A DNA stretch of 64,000 nt from Micromonospora thermarum (GCF_012034245.1 NZ_JAATEO010000013.1:1-64000); one strand, 5' to 3'. Counted from the first letter of the stretch, positions 34,268-43,116 are shown. Notes: generated by a model not told the origin, from the letters alone. A program made the numbers and translations.

Positions 34268-34651
34268 TCAGGGGACCGTGCGTTCGATCGCCGCCCGGCC
34301 CTTCTCGGCCAGATCCCGGCGAGCCTTCTCGATGTTCTCCGGCGTCAGGTCCTGACCGCGCGCGGCCACCAGGTCCTCCGGCTCCCAGGGCTGCTCGGCG
34401 CCGGTGCGGATGTTGTCCCCGCCGGCGCCCGTGCCGGTGCCGGTCGCGCCGGTGCCGGCGGCGTACGGGTCGCCGATGATGTCGTCCGGCCCGCCGCCCC
34501 CGATGGGGCGGTCGCCGGGCTCGGTGAAGGCCGGATTGTCCCGGTCGGCGGCGCCGCCGGTCATCAGCTGGGGGACGCCCGTGTCGTCCTCGACCGCCGC
34601 GGCCACCTCGGGGCTCTCCTCCAGCGGTCGGTCCCGGTCACGATCGGTCAT
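34268..34651 (-). CDS. Conserved hypothetical acidic protein
   Basis: 127 residues, unrecognised. It starts MTDRDRDRPLEESPEV, has a Gly/Thr/Asp-rich middle (GGGGPDDIIGDPYAAGTGATG) and ends with a helix, NIEKARRDLAEKGRAAIERT. No membrane segment, signal or known motif is visible; the composition suggests a mostly disordered cytosolic protein. ATG 34651 has a strong ribosome site, AGGAGGGC, at the right distance, so it is a real gene. An open frame that continues upstream to 35095 is an extension across the next gene and is not used. Confidence 0.6.
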   Translation of the reverse strand: MTDRDRDRPLEESPEVAAAVEDDTGVPQLMTGGAADRDNPAFTEPGDRPIGGGGPDDIIGDPYAAGTGATGTGTGAGGDNIRTGAEQPWEPEDLVAARGQDLTPENIEKARRDLAEKGRAAIERTVP

Positions 34652-34752
34652 GGTGTCGCCCTCCTGTCCGCACGCGCGTTCGCTGCCTCCTCGCGTACCC
34701 CGTGCGGCGGACGCCATGCGCGGCCCGGCCCGGCCGGTGCACGCGTGCCGGC

Positions 34753-35085
34753 TCAGTGCCCGGTCGGCCGCGGCGTGTCCGGGCGCTCCTCCGACGTCGC
34801 CGGCGGCTCGGCCGGGTTGCGCCACTGCCACACCAGCATCACCACGCCGAACACCAGCATCCCCAGCCCGGCCCAGAGGTTGATCCGCACACCCTGCGCC
34901 TTGTCCACGGCGGCGGCACCGTCGAACAGGCCGATCACCGTGACGATCACCCCGTACACCACGAAGAGGCCACCGATCACCCGGCGGATGTCGAACAGCC
35001 GCGCGGCGGCCGACCGGCGGCGGGCCTCCTCGGTGGCCTCGACCATCCTGTCGTGCCCGCGGGGGTTCAGGTTGTCCATCGCCAT
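34753..35085 (-). CDS. Small membrane protein paired with the symporter pseudogene
   Basis: 110 residues with two hydrophobic helices (about 37-55 and 70-87), flanked by charged ends. It starts MAMDNLNPRGHDRMVEATEE. It lies 16 bp after the end of a sodium:solute symporter gene in the same direction, so it was probably co-expressed with the symporter. Small two-helix proteins often accompany such transporters (as DUF485 proteins accompany acetate permeases); this one is not recognisably DUF485. If the symporter is dead, this protein may have lost its partner. Confidence 0.6.
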   Translation of the reverse strand: MAMDNLNPRGHDRMVEATEEARRRSAAARLFDIRRVIGGLFVVYGVIVTVIGLFDGAAAVDKAQGVRINLWAGLGMLVFGVVMLVWQWRNPAEPPATSEERPDTPRPTGH

Positions 35086-35101
35086 GACCGAGCACCTCTC
35101 C

Positions 35102-36015
35102 CTAGAAGACCGGTACGTACAGGAGGGCGGAGAGCACCAGGGCGATCACGCCCAGCAGCACCGGGGACCGCCACCAGACCCGGTCCGCCGCCAGCACGTC
35201 GCCCTTCACGTCGACGCCGCCCAGGCCGTACACCAGGCCGCGCAGGTCGTCGTCCCGCTTCGGCGCGGTGAGCGGGGTGACCACGGCCGCGACCACCGCG
35301 ACCGTCACGAACGCGATCCCCGCGCCCCAGAAGCTCTCCTCCAGGTCAGAGTTGAAGTGGATCACGCCGCCCTTGTAGAGCAGGTACGTCGCCAGGGCGG
35401 CGAGGGTGCCCATGCCCGATGCGGATGTAGTACTCGTCGGGGCGGTCCCGCCGCACGTACGCCTGCCAGATGCCGTACGTGAAGACCGTGTTGAAGCCGC
35501 TGACGTTGGCCGCCATGCCGGCCATGAACGAGGCGACGAGTCCGGTCACCGCGATCCCGAGCACACCGTTGGGCAGCAGGTCCCGCATCAGCAGCGGGAT
35601 CGCCTTGTTGTAGACCAGGTCGCCGCTCTCCGCGCCCAGCCCCTGCACGGTCACCAGGGCCACCAGGCCGGGGATCACCGTGACGACCGGGATCAGTAGC
35701 TTCGGGTACGCGGCGATGATCGGCGTCCGCCGGGCGGCGCTCATGTCCTTCGCCGACAGCGCCCGCTGCACCTCCGCGAAGTTCGTGGTCCAGTAGCCGA
35801 ACGAGAGCACGAAGCCCAGCCCGAAGACGATGCCGATAGACGAACGCCAGGCCGGTGACCCACGCGGGCAGCGCCCGGCCGGAGAGGAAGAAGTCGACGC
35901 TGGTCCGGATCGCCCGGCGGGCGGCGAAGCCGACGCCGAGCACCGTGACGAAGTACAGCGCGAGGAGGCCGTAGTCGAGCACGTTCATGTTCAGCCGGAG
36001 CCCGCCGCCGTCCAT
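35102..36015 (-). pseudogene. Sodium:solute symporter family gene with two internal deletions
   Basis: Three pieces of one SSS-type transporter are readable in different frames. Piece 1 (from about 35988 or 36015) reads MNVLDYGLLALYFVTVLGVG and ends VTGLAFV. At 35837-35839 it jumps to IGIVFGLGFVLSFGYWTTNFAEVQ in another frame; about 190 residues expected in between are missing. Piece 2 ends DEYYIRIG at about 35411-35417, where it jumps frame again to GTLAALATYLLYKGGV, with about 60 residues missing. Piece 3 runs to the stop at 35102. About 295 of roughly 550 residues remain. The transporter would have taken up a small carboxylate or sugar with sodium. No complete protein can be made from this sequence. 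Confidence 0.8.
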
Positions 36016-36118
36016 CCTCGTCCGCCCTTCGTCGCACCCGCCCCGCACCGGACGTGCGCGCCCAATTACCCCCACTGCGAAGTTTCATGTGGATGCGGGT
36101 CCGACCGTGCGCCGGAAA

Positions 36119-36158
36119 CGGCGGGACGGGCGCCCGACCGTGGGCGCCCGTCCCGCCG
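36119..36158 (-). terminator. Strong hairpin terminator
   Basis: A perfect 17-bp stem (36119-36135 with 36142-36158) and a 6-nt loop, just past the stop of the gene at 36165. It ends the two-gene leftward operon 37932-36165 before the symporter remnant. Confidence 0.75.
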
Positions 36159-36164
36159 TACGGT

Positions 36165-37220
36165 TCAGCGTCCGAGCACCCGGTCCAGGAAGTCCCGGTA
36201 CCGCCGCACCGCCACCCGCAACTGTTCGGTGTCCGCCGAGCCGGCGCTCTGCCAGGCGCCGAGCTTCTGCTTCTGTGCCGACAGGGCCGAGGCGAGCGCC
36301 TGGATGGCCTCGTCGACAAGCGCTTGCGCCTCGCCGGCCGCCGCGCGCGGGTCGTCGACGAAGCGCAGCTGGACGTCCCGCCAGCGGTCCCGGAAGCCCT
36401 GCGCCACGCCGGTTTCGAAGAGCGTCGCCGGTTCGGCCGCCACCGTCGACCCGGCCGGCCGGGCCGTCCCGGCCGCCTCCAGCGAGCCGTTCGCGCCGGC
36501 TCGGGCGGCGTCGATGTCGGTTCTCGCGCCGGCCAGCGCGGGGTCCGCGTCAGGGGAGACGGAGTCCGGGTCGACCATGCTCGGGGTCGCGCTGCCGTAC
36601 CCGGCCGCCCCCGCCGCGGCGGCGTCCGGGTCGCCACCCCAGGTCGTGAGGTCGGCACGCCGCTCCGGGCGCCCCTCGGTGGCGCCCGGCGGCACCACGG
36701 TGGCCGTGCCCGTCGTCTCGTCGCCGTCGAACGCCGCCGCCCGCTCGCGCCGCTCCTCCCAGCCCGGGCCACCGCGGAACTCGGCGGTGGGGTCCGCGCG
36801 CCAGCCCTCACGCTCGCCGCCTTCGGCGCCGTCGCCGGGCCGCGCGGTCGATTCCGTCCGCGGGTCCGGCTCGTCCTCCGGGCGGCCGCTGGCCAGCGCG
36901 GAGGCGGCGACCGCGCCGCCCACCGTGGTGGCGCCGAAGGCGGTGGGCACCGGACCGGGCTCGTGGAACTCCGGGCGCCCCTCGGCATCGGCCCGCCGGT
37001 CCCGGTCGCGGTCGCCGGTGTCCCGGTCGCCGGCGACCCGCGGGTCGTCGAACGTCCCGCGGTCGTCGAGGGCGTCCTCGGGCACGTCCGCCCGGTCCGC
37101 CGTGTCGGCCTTGCCGCCCGTGTCGGCCGTGCCGGCGCGGTCGCCGGGCGGCGGCACCGGTACGGGTGCGGAGCGTACGGCCTCCGGGTGGTCGGTCGCC
37201 TGCTGCTCGTCCTGACGCAT
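36165..37220 (-). CDS. Acidic, mostly disordered protein with a C-terminal helical domain
   Basis: 351 residues, unrecognised. Residues 1 to about 260 are rich in Asp, Glu, Ala, Pro, Gly and Arg, with long low-complexity runs. The last about 85 residues look folded: FRDRWRDVQLRFVDDPRAA, AQALVDEAI, and ELxRVAVRRYRDFLDRVLG-type ends. This C-terminal part matches the central region of the protein encoded just upstream (EELQVRFVDSPGETVGDADELV, EELRQAVVHYRALFADLLG). The two genes are 10 bp apart and GAGGAG of this gene overlaps the upstream stop, so they are translated together. No signal or membrane segment. Function unknown. Confidence 0.6.
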   Translation of the reverse strand: MRQDEQQATDHPEAVRSAPVPVPPPGDRAGTADTGGKADTADRADVPEDALDDRGTFDDPRVAGDRDTGDRDRDRRADAEGRPEFHEPGPVPTAFGATTVGGAVAASALASGRPEDEPDPRTESTARPGDGAEGGEREGWRADPTAEFRGGPGWEERRERAAAFDGDETTGTATVVPPGATEGRPERRADLTTWGGDPDAAAAGAAGYGSATPSMVDPDSVSPDADPALAGARTDIDAARAGANGSLEAAGTARPAGSTVAAEPATLFETGVAQGFRDRWRDVQLRFVDDPRAAAGEAQALVDEAIQALASALSAQKQKLGAWQSAGSADTEQLRVAVRRYRDFLDRVLGR

Positions 37221-37230
37221 GGTGGTCTCC

Positions 37231-37932
37231 TCAGCGGCTCGTGACGTCTGGGCGCTCGGGGTCCCGCTGCTCGGGCAGGCGGTGCCCGGCCGGCTTCTCG
37301 TCGCGGGCGTGGTGCCCGTCGGGTTCGTCGGTGGGCGTGCGGTGCGCGGCCGGCTCCTCGGCGTGGGCGCGGTGCCCGTCCGGTTCGTCGTGCTGCCCGA
37401 CGGGGTCCTCGCCGAGCAGGTCGGCGAAGAGCGCGCGGTAGTGGACGACGGCCTGGCGGAGCTCCTCGGTGCTCGCCTCGCCTCGCGAGTTGCGCAGGTG
37501 GATGTCGTGGGCGTCGCGGTAGTGCGTCAGCGTGCGGGCGTGCTCGACGGAGAGGTGGGCGATCTGGTCGGAGAAGTCACCGGTCGGGTAGCCCCGCTCG
37601 GCGATGAGCCGGGTGACCAGTTCGTCCGCGTCGCCGACGGTCTCCCCGGGGGAGTCGACGAAGCGGACCTGGAGTTCCTCCCAGGCGGCGGCGTACCGGG
37701 CGCGGCTCTCGGGAGAGAGGGGGACGAGGGTCAGCTCGGCGTGGCGGCGCTCCCGGTCGCGCAGCTCCCGTTCGGCTGCCGTGCGACTGTCCTGCTCCGC
37801 GACGAGCCGGTCGTACTCGGGGCCGAACCGGGACCGCAGGGCCCGGCGGCGGGCGTACGTCCGGCCCGCGACGGCCAGTGCCACGACCACCAGTACGACG
37901 ACGACTATGACGATTACCTGCGTGGGCGACAT
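37231..37932 (-). CDS. Single-pass membrane protein, paralogous domain to downstream gene
   Basis: 233 residues. A membrane helix fills residues 4-23 (VIVIVVVVLVVVALAVAG) and is followed by basic residues, so the rest should be cytoplasmic. A charged helical part (about 35-75) precedes the domain at about 80-175 with WEELQVRFVDSPGE and HYRALFADLLGE, shared with the next gene. The tail (about 180-233) is His/Glu/Pro-rich with repeats of the type EPDGHxAxxE. AAGGAGGA ahead of ATG 37932 makes this start secure. The pair may form a membrane anchor with a soluble partner, by inference only. Confidence 0.65.
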   Translation of the reverse strand: MSPTQVIVIVVVVLVVVALAVAGRTYARRRALRSRFGPEYDRLVAEQDSRTAAERELRDRERRHAELTLVPLSPESRARYAAAWEELQVRFVDSPGETVGDADELVTRLIAERGYPTGDFSDQIAHLSVEHARTLTHYRDAHDIHLRNSRGEASTEELRQAVVHYRALFADLLGEDPVGQHDEPDGHRAHAEEPAAHRTPTDEPDGHHARDEKPAGHRLPEQRDPERPDVTSR

Positions 37933-38069
37933 GGCTCCTCCTTCGCCCCCGGTATTCCCTCTTCCTGCTGATCGCCAATCCCGATCCGGGGCACTTTCCT
38001 CGGCGGCGGTGAAACCTCCCGCTCCGGGCGGTTTCCGGAGGCGGACGTCCGGTCGGGTACCGGCACGAA

Positions 38070-38098
38070 GAAGCCCCCCAGTCGTGAGCTGGGGGGCT
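38070..38098 (-). terminator. Terminator after DUF397/XRE unit
   Basis: AAGCCCCCCAG (38070-38080) pairs with CTGGGGGGCTT (38088-38098) around a 7-nt loop, 17 bp past the DUF397 stop; on the minus strand a T-containing tract (CTTCTTC) ends the stem. Confidence 0.75.
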
Positions 38099-38114
38099 TT
38101 GTCGTGTCAGTCGG

Positions 38115-38303
38115 TCAGTGTCGCTTCGCGTGGCTGACGAACGCCTGCCAGGCCGACGGTTCGAAGGCGAGCACCGGGCCCGCCGGGTCCTTGCTGTCGC
38201 GGACGGCCACCACGCCGGGCAGGTTGTCAGCCACCTCGACGCACTCGCCGCCTGCCGAGGTGCTCCGCGTGGACGTCCGCCACCGGGCGTTACTGAGGTC
38301 CAT
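38115..38303 (-). CDS. DUF397 domain protein
   Basis: 62 residues, the normal DUF397 size: MDLSNARWRTSTRS, then GGECVEVADN, VAVRDSKDPAGPVLAF and WQAFV. DUF397 proteins are small partners of XRE/DUF5753 regulators in actinomycetes; several pairs affect antibiotic production and development, and the small partner is proposed to antagonise the regulator. Its start overlaps the end of the XRE gene by 14 bp, so the two are co-translated. The upstream partner is frameshifted here. Confidence 0.9.
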   Translation of the reverse strand: MDLSNARWRTSTRSTSAGGECVEVADNLPGVVAVRDSKDPAGPVLAFEPSAWQAFVSHAKRH

Positions 38304-39086
38304 GCTGGCTCTCTACTTCCTTTACCAGGGCGACCGACATCGCTTCGGGAAGGGCCGCGCCGCGCACGCCTTCCCACCTGGCCAGCAGCGTAGCCACCTT
38401 TTCCTCGGTGCCAACCGCCGCACTGCCGGCCTGGTGGTCGAGACATCCGACCCAGCCGCCGTCCGGCAGCATAGCCAAAGCCAGCGGCCCGTCCAGGCCG
38501 ATGTACAGGCCGGCGCCCGCCGGGACGACATGAATGTGAACGTAGGGCAGCTCAGCCATGCGCAGCAGGTGGGCGAGCTGCTCCCCCATGATGGCGTCGG
38601 CCCGGCGCAGCACGGACTCGTCGATCACGGCGACGACCTGGGGCGGGTGTTCCCTGGTCAGGATCTCCTGCCGCTCCAGCCGGGCGGCCAGGTGTTGCTC
38701 GACCTCCTGCTCCGGGCGGGTGTCGACGAGCCGGAACACCGCGCGGGCGTAGTTTTCCGTCTGGAACAGACCCGGGATCAACAGTGGGTTGAAATACCGG
38801 AGCTGTTGGGCTTCGCGCTCGGCTTCCAGCCAGGGCTTGAACCACGTCGGCAGGCCGTCCCGTTGCGCCGACCGCAGGAGGGACTCGAAGAGGTCGCCGG
38901 TTTCCAGGATCTCGTCGGCTCGCCGGGCGTACGGCAGGTCGATGGCCGGATGCCGGTCTCCACCGCGGACACCGTCGACGCCGAGTAGTTCGCGCGCTTG
39001 CCGAACTCCTCCTGGTTCATGCCGACCAGCGTCCGCTGCCTGCGGAGCTGGGCGCGGATCAGATCGGCGTTCTTCTCGCCTTCCAC
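38290..39086 (-). pseudogene. XRE-family regulator (HTH + DUF5753) with a frameshift after the HTH
   Basis: The first frame, from GTG 39086 (GGAGG 5 nt upstream), encodes an XRE helix-turn-helix: RAQLRRQRTLVGMNQEEFGKR, YSASTVSAVETGIRP. At about 38944-38952 the reading frame must shift to continue as IDLPYARRADEILETGDLF and a complete DUF5753 ligand-sensing region (WFKPWLEAEREA, NPLLIPGLFQTENYARAVF, LARWEGVRGAALP). Restored, it would be about 265 residues, normal for the family. A net deletion of one base (or four) explains it. Either the regulator is inactive or this is a sequencing error. Its 3' end overlaps the DUF397 gene. Confidence 0.75.
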
Positions 39087-39313
39087 CGGACCTCCAGAGA
39101 GCCGTCAAGATCGCCAGCCGTCGCCAGCCGGGGTGTGTGATCCCCAGACCCCCGCCGCGACCTGCGTCGATGCCTTCCGAGGGTAGCGATGTCCTCAGCA
39201 GACTGTCACCCATGCGGACCCGCTCCGCCGAGGGGTGAGGTGCGGCGGGTCCTGCCGGGGCCGCCCCGCACCCCCGGGCGGGGCGGCCCCTTCCCACCGT
39301 CGAGGAGGTCGAT

Positions 39314-39490
39314 GTGCGTATCAGCTGGTTCCGGTGCCGAGACGAAGAACCGCCGGAGTTGCCGCGACGGGTCCGGGGCCGGAACCTGCCGGCCTGGATG
39401 ACCGAGCCGACCCAGGCGTACCCGCGGCCCGGCCGCGCCGGCTGGCTGACCCCCGCCCAGCGGTGGCGGGCGAACGGAGGCCGGTGGTGA
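39314..39490 (+). CDS. Small conserved actinomycete protein, coupled to the next gene
   Basis: 58 residues, MRISWFRCRDEEPPELPRR..., rich in Arg, Pro and Trp, ending QRWRANGGRW. GTG 39314 has GAGGAGG 5 nt upstream. The stop overlaps the start of the following gene (GTGA at 39487-39490), which is a typical translational coupling and strongly supports that this short frame is real. No domain or targeting signal was recognised; short proteins of this composition seem to occur beside XRE/DUF397 loci in relatives. Confidence 0.65.
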   Translation: MRISWFRCRDEEPPELPRRVRGRNLPAWMTEPTQAYPRPGRAGWLTPAQRWRANGGRW

Positions 39491-39825
39491 TCTTCGCCCA
39501 GCTTCCGCAGCCCCGACTCGGGCCGCACCCCGAGTATCCGCGCTACCGCACCGAGACCCGGCCCCCGCACACCTCGCTGCGGCCGATGTGGGCGTGCCGG
39601 TCGTGCGGTCAGCCGTGGCCGTGCGCCGAAGCCCGGCTCCTGCTGAAGGCCGAGTTCGAGGGCAGGCTGCCCAGCCTCTCGATCTATCTCGCCGGCCTGC
39701 TCTACGAGGCCATGCACGACCTCTACCACCTCAACCCGCACGACGGGCCGCGCCCGCGCGAGCTGTTCGACCGGTTCGTCGCGTGGGGGCCGTTCCGCAG
39801 GTCGGCCGCCGAGGGTCGGAGCTGA
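39487..39825 (+). CDS. Conserved small protein with a Cys motif (often mislabelled flavin reductase)
   Basis: 112 residues. It contains MWACRSCGQPWPCAEARLLL (three Cys in a CxxC-C pattern) near residue 40, then LSIYLAGLLYEAMHDLYHL and PRELFDRFVAWGPF. This family is common in Streptomyces and Micromonospora near XRE/DUF397 pairs, sometimes annotated as flavin reductase although no flavin fold is apparent. GTG 39487 overlaps the upstream stop by four bases. The Cys cluster may bind zinc. Function unknown. Confidence 0.65.
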   Translation: MIFAQLPQPRLGPHPEYPRYRTETRPPHTSLRPMWACRSCGQPWPCAEARLLLKAEFEGRLPSLSIYLAGLLYEAMHDLYHLNPHDGPRPRELFDRFVAWGPFRRSAAEGRS

Positions 39826-40048
39826 CCCGCCGCCGGCCGTCCACGGTGGCAACGCGCGCGCCGGGACAGCCGCGAGTCCGCACTGCTGCGGCATGATGGA
39901 CGGACGGTAGTGCAACCGGCGCTGATTACGTATCCTGCCCAAGGCGTCCGTCGATGACGTCCCGGCGTCACAGCCGGGCGCGCTCCCGTCGGGCGTGCCC
40001 GGCCGGTGCCGGCGCCCCCGCAGCCACACCTTCCGGGCGAGGTCTTGA

Positions 40049-42694
40049 GTGAACACCCGCGACTGGCCGATCCGCTCCAAGCTGACCGCGCTGGTCGTGG
40101 TGCCGCTGACCGCGCTGCTCGCGCTCTGGCTCTTCGCCACCACGCTCACCTTCGGACCCGCACTGGACCTGCTCTCCGCCCGGACGCTCCTGTACGACCT
40201 CGGCCGGCCCGGTGAGGCGGTCGTGGCGGAGCTGCAACGCGAGCGCCGCCTCTCGGTCGTCCACCTGTCCACCCGACGTGACCTGCCCGGCCTGGCCGAG
40301 CAGCGGCAGCGGACCGACCGCGCCATCGCCGAGCTGCGCCGCCGCGTCGCCGGCGAGGACCTGCGCGACGCCGCCGGGGACCTGCTGGACGCCCGGCTGG
40401 ACCAGCTCGTCGCCGCTCTGGAGGCACTGCCGGCCGGCCGGGAGTTCATCGACCGGCGGGCGGTGGACCGGGCCGGTGCCCTCGGCCTCTACAGTGGCAT
40501 GATCTCGTCGGCATTCCAGGCGTTCGCGGCGATGGCGGCGCTGCCCGACCCGGAACTCAACCGGCAGGCGCTGGCGGTCACCGCCCTCGGCCGCTCCCGC
40601 GAACTGCTCGGTCAGACCGACGCCCTGCTGGCCGGGGTGTTCGTGTCCGGCCGCTTCGCCGAGGGCGAGCACACCCAGATCGTGCAGACCATCGCCAACC
40701 AGCGGTTCCTGGTACAGGCCGCGGTGGCCGACCTGCCCGAGGCGGATCGCGCGGCGTACCAGCGGCTGACCGAGCGCGAGGCGTTCGACCGGCTGCGGTC
40801 CATGCAGGACGACCTGATCGCCGCGGGGGCGTCCCGGCCGCCGGTCGACGGGAACACGTGGCTGGCCGACTACGACACGGTCCAGCAGTCCCTGCGCGAG
40901 TTCGAGCTGGACCAGGCCGACGGCCTCGCCGAACGGTCGGTCCCGACGGCCGTGCGGATCCTGGTGCGACTGGCCGTCGCGGGGGTGCTGGGCCTGGTCG
41001 CCGTCGTCGTCTCGCTCGTCGTGGCGTTGCGGGTCGGTCGCTCGCTCGCGTACCGGCTCGCCCGGGTCCGCACCGTGCTGGAGCGGGCGGAGCGCCGGCT
41101 GCCCGAGGTGGTGGCGCGGATGCGGCGCGGCGAGGTCGTGGACCTCGCCCGCGAGGCGCCGCACCGGGAGTACGCCGCGGACGAGATCGGCCAGGTGGGG
41201 CGGGCGTTCACGTCCGTGCAGCGGACCGCGATCCGGGCCGCCGAGGACGAGGTCAACCTGCGCCGGGGCCTCAACGAGGTGTTCCTCAACATCGCCCGGC
41301 GCAGCCAGGGCCTCGTGCACCGGCAGCTCGCCCTGCTCGACCGGATGGAACGGCGCACCGAGGACCCGGACGAGCTGGCCGAGCTGTTCCGCGTCGACCA
41401 CCTCGCGACCCGGCTGCGCCGGCACGCGGAGGACCTGGTGATCCTCGCCGGCGCGGCGCCGGGCCGCGGGTGGCGCAACCCGGTCGCGATGGTCGACCTG
41501 ATCCGGGGTGCGATCTCCGAGGTCGAGGCGTACGACCGGGTGGACATCGCCGACGTCCAGCCCGTGGGTGCGGCCGGCCGCGTCGTGGGTGACCTGATCC
41601 ACCTGCTCGCCGAACTGGTCGAGAACGCGACGGCGTTCTCTCCGCCGGACACCCGGGTCCGGGTCTCCGGACAGCGGGTGCCCAACGGCTACGTCGTGGA
41701 GATCACCGATCAGGGGCTCGGCATGCCGACCGAGGCGTTGGAGGACGCCAACCGGCGCCTGGAGTCCTCACCCGAGTTCGACCCGACCCGGACGGCCCGT
41801 CTCGGCCTGTTCGTGGTGGCCCGGCTGGCCGCCCGGCACGGGGTACGGGTCCGGCTCCGCCCGTCCGGCGGTGCCGGCCTGACCGCCGTGGTCCTCGTCC
41901 CGAACGACCTGGTCACCGAGGAACCGCCGCTGATGCCGGTGGGGGCGCCGCACCCCGCGCCGGACGGGCGGCGGACCGGCCGGCGGGAGACGCTCCCGCG
42001 CCCCCGGCGCCCGCGTGCCGCGGCGGCGTCCACGTCCCTGCCCGCCGACCCGCTGCCCGCCGACACCCTGCCCGGCGGCGGCCCTGCTCGGGCCGAGGTG
42101 GCCGGTGAGATCGACGGGCTGCCCCGCCGGGTCCGCCGCCGTGGCCCGGTCGCCCCACTGCGTCCCGGCGGCCGGCGGACGGCCGGCGACGTGACGGCCC
42201 ACGGCGACGCCGGTGTGCCCGACGCGACGGTCACCGCGGCGCCCGGGCACGACGGGAGCGACCCGCCGGCCGACGGCACCGCCCGCGGCGGGTCGGCGCG
42301 GACCACCTCGGCGGACGTGGCGGGTCCGGGCGAGACGACCGTCGAGGTTCGCCGGCCGGCGGTGGACGGCCCCACGCTCCGGCAGCCCGCCGTCGGCGGC
42401 CCCGCCTGGTGGGCGCCGACGGCCGACCCGACCCCGCGCACGCCGGAGGAGGCGCGCCGGGTCATGTCGGCCCTGCAGGCGGGCACGGCCCGGGGACGGG
42501 CCGCCGCCGCGCCCCGGGGCGGTGACGGGGCCACGTCCGCCGCGACACCGGTCACCGTGCCCACGACACCACCCGCCGCGCCGGCCCCAGGCACGGCGCC
42601 GGCCCCGTCGGCCGCCGGGCCGGCCCGGTCCGCCGCGCCGGGCGCGGCGCCGGCGGACCCCGAAAACCCGACCGTGACTGAGAGGGACGCGTGA
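40049..42694 (+). CDS. cvnA: Conservon sensor kinase-like protein (CvnA)
   Basis: 881 residues. N-terminal membrane helix (about 11-30), an extracytoplasmic nitrate/nitrite-sensor-like helical domain (about 50-290), a second helix (about 305-330), HAMP-type linker, dimerisation region FLNIARRSQGLVHRQLALLDRM with a possible phospho-accepting His, and a HATPase domain with ELVENATAFSPPDTRV, VVEITDQGLGMP and LGLFVVARLAARHGV. The last about 250 residues are disordered Pro/Ala/Thr-rich. As the first gene of a cvnABCD set it should form a membrane complex with the next three proteins rather than a classical two-component pair; no response regulator is adjacent. The GTG start (MNTRDWPIRSKL) is family-like. 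Confidence 0.9.
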   Translation: MNTRDWPIRSKLTALVVVPLTALLALWLFATTLTFGPALDLLSARTLLYDLGRPGEAVVAELQRERRLSVVHLSTRRDLPGLAEQRQRTDRAIAELRRRVAGEDLRDAAGDLLDARLDQLVAALEALPAGREFIDRRAVDRAGALGLYSGMISSAFQAFAAMAALPDPELNRQALAVTALGRSRELLGQTDALLAGVFVSGRFAEGEHTQIVQTIANQRFLVQAAVADLPEADRAAYQRLTEREAFDRLRSMQDDLIAAGASRPPVDGNTWLADYDTVQQSLREFELDQADGLAERSVPTAVRILVRLAVAGVLGLVAVVVSLVVALRVGRSLAYRLARVRTVLERAERRLPEVVARMRRGEVVDLAREAPHREYAADEIGQVGRAFTSVQRTAIRAAEDEVNLRRGLNEVFLNIARRSQGLVHRQLALLDRMERRTEDPDELAELFRVDHLATRLRRHAEDLVILAGAAPGRGWRNPVAMVDLIRGAISEVEAYDRVDIADVQPVGAAGRVVGDLIHLLAELVENATAFSPPDTRVRVSGQRVPNGYVVEITDQGLGMPTEALEDANRRLESSPEFDPTRTARLGLFVVARLAARHGVRVRLRPSGGAGLTAVVLVPNDLVTEEPPLMPVGAPHPAPDGRRTGRRETLPRPRRPRAAAASTSLPADPLPADTLPGGGPARAEVAGEIDGLPRRVRRRGPVAPLRPGGRRTAGDVTAHGDAGVPDATVTAAPGHDGSDPPADGTARGGSARTTSADVAGPGETTVEVRRPAVDGPTLRQPAVGGPAWWAPTADPTPRTPEEARRVMSALQAGTARGRAAAAPRGGDGATSAATPVTVPTTPPAAPAPGTAPAPSAAGPARSAAPGAAPADPENPTVTERDA

Positions 42695-43116
42695 TGCTGC
42701 AATCGACGAGGCAGAGTGCCGATCTCGACTGGTTGCTCGACGAACTGGTGGAGCGGGTGCCGTCCGCGCGACAGGCGGTGCTCCTCTCCGCGGACGGGCT
42801 GCTCCTCGGTGCGTCCGCCGGGCAGGAGCGGGCGGACGCGGAGCACCTCTGCGCGCTGGCCTCCGGTTTCTCCAGCCTGGCGCGGGGCGCGAGCCGGCAC
42901 GTCGCGGGTGGTCCGGTCCGGCAGACGGTCGTCGAGATGGAGTCGGCGTACCTCTTCGTGACCGCGGCCGGGCAGGGCGCCTGCCTGGCGGTGGTGTGCG
43001 ACGCGGACGCCGACATCGGGCTGGTGGCGTACGAGATGGCCATGCTGGTCACCCGCGTCGGGGAGAACATGAGCGCCCCGGCCCGGTCCACGGCGGGCAC
43101 CGGCGATGCGGGCTGA
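42694..43116 (+). CDS. cvnB: Roadblock/LC7 protein (CvnB)
   Basis: 140 residues of the roadblock/LC7 fold: DLDWLLDELVERVPSARQAVLLSADGLLLG, AEHLCALASGFSSLARGAS and LVAYEMAMLVTRVGE. In conservons this protein binds the GTPase and probably modulates its activity. ATG 42694 overlaps the cvnA stop (TGATG), with GAGGGA upstream; GTG 42691 is an alternative. The overlap shows translational coupling. Confidence 0.9.
   Translation: MLQSTRQSADLDWLLDELVERVPSARQAVLLSADGLLLGASAGQERADAEHLCALASGFSSLARGASRHVAGGPVRQTVVEMESAYLFVTAAGQGACLAVVCDADADIGLVAYEMAMLVTRVGENMSAPARSTAGTGDAG

Noticed and set aside
34268..35095. One long protein of 275 codons combining the small acidic protein with upstream sequence
   Set aside because: ATG 34651 has an excellent ribosome site, and the upstream part is antisense-like over the small membrane protein in another frame.
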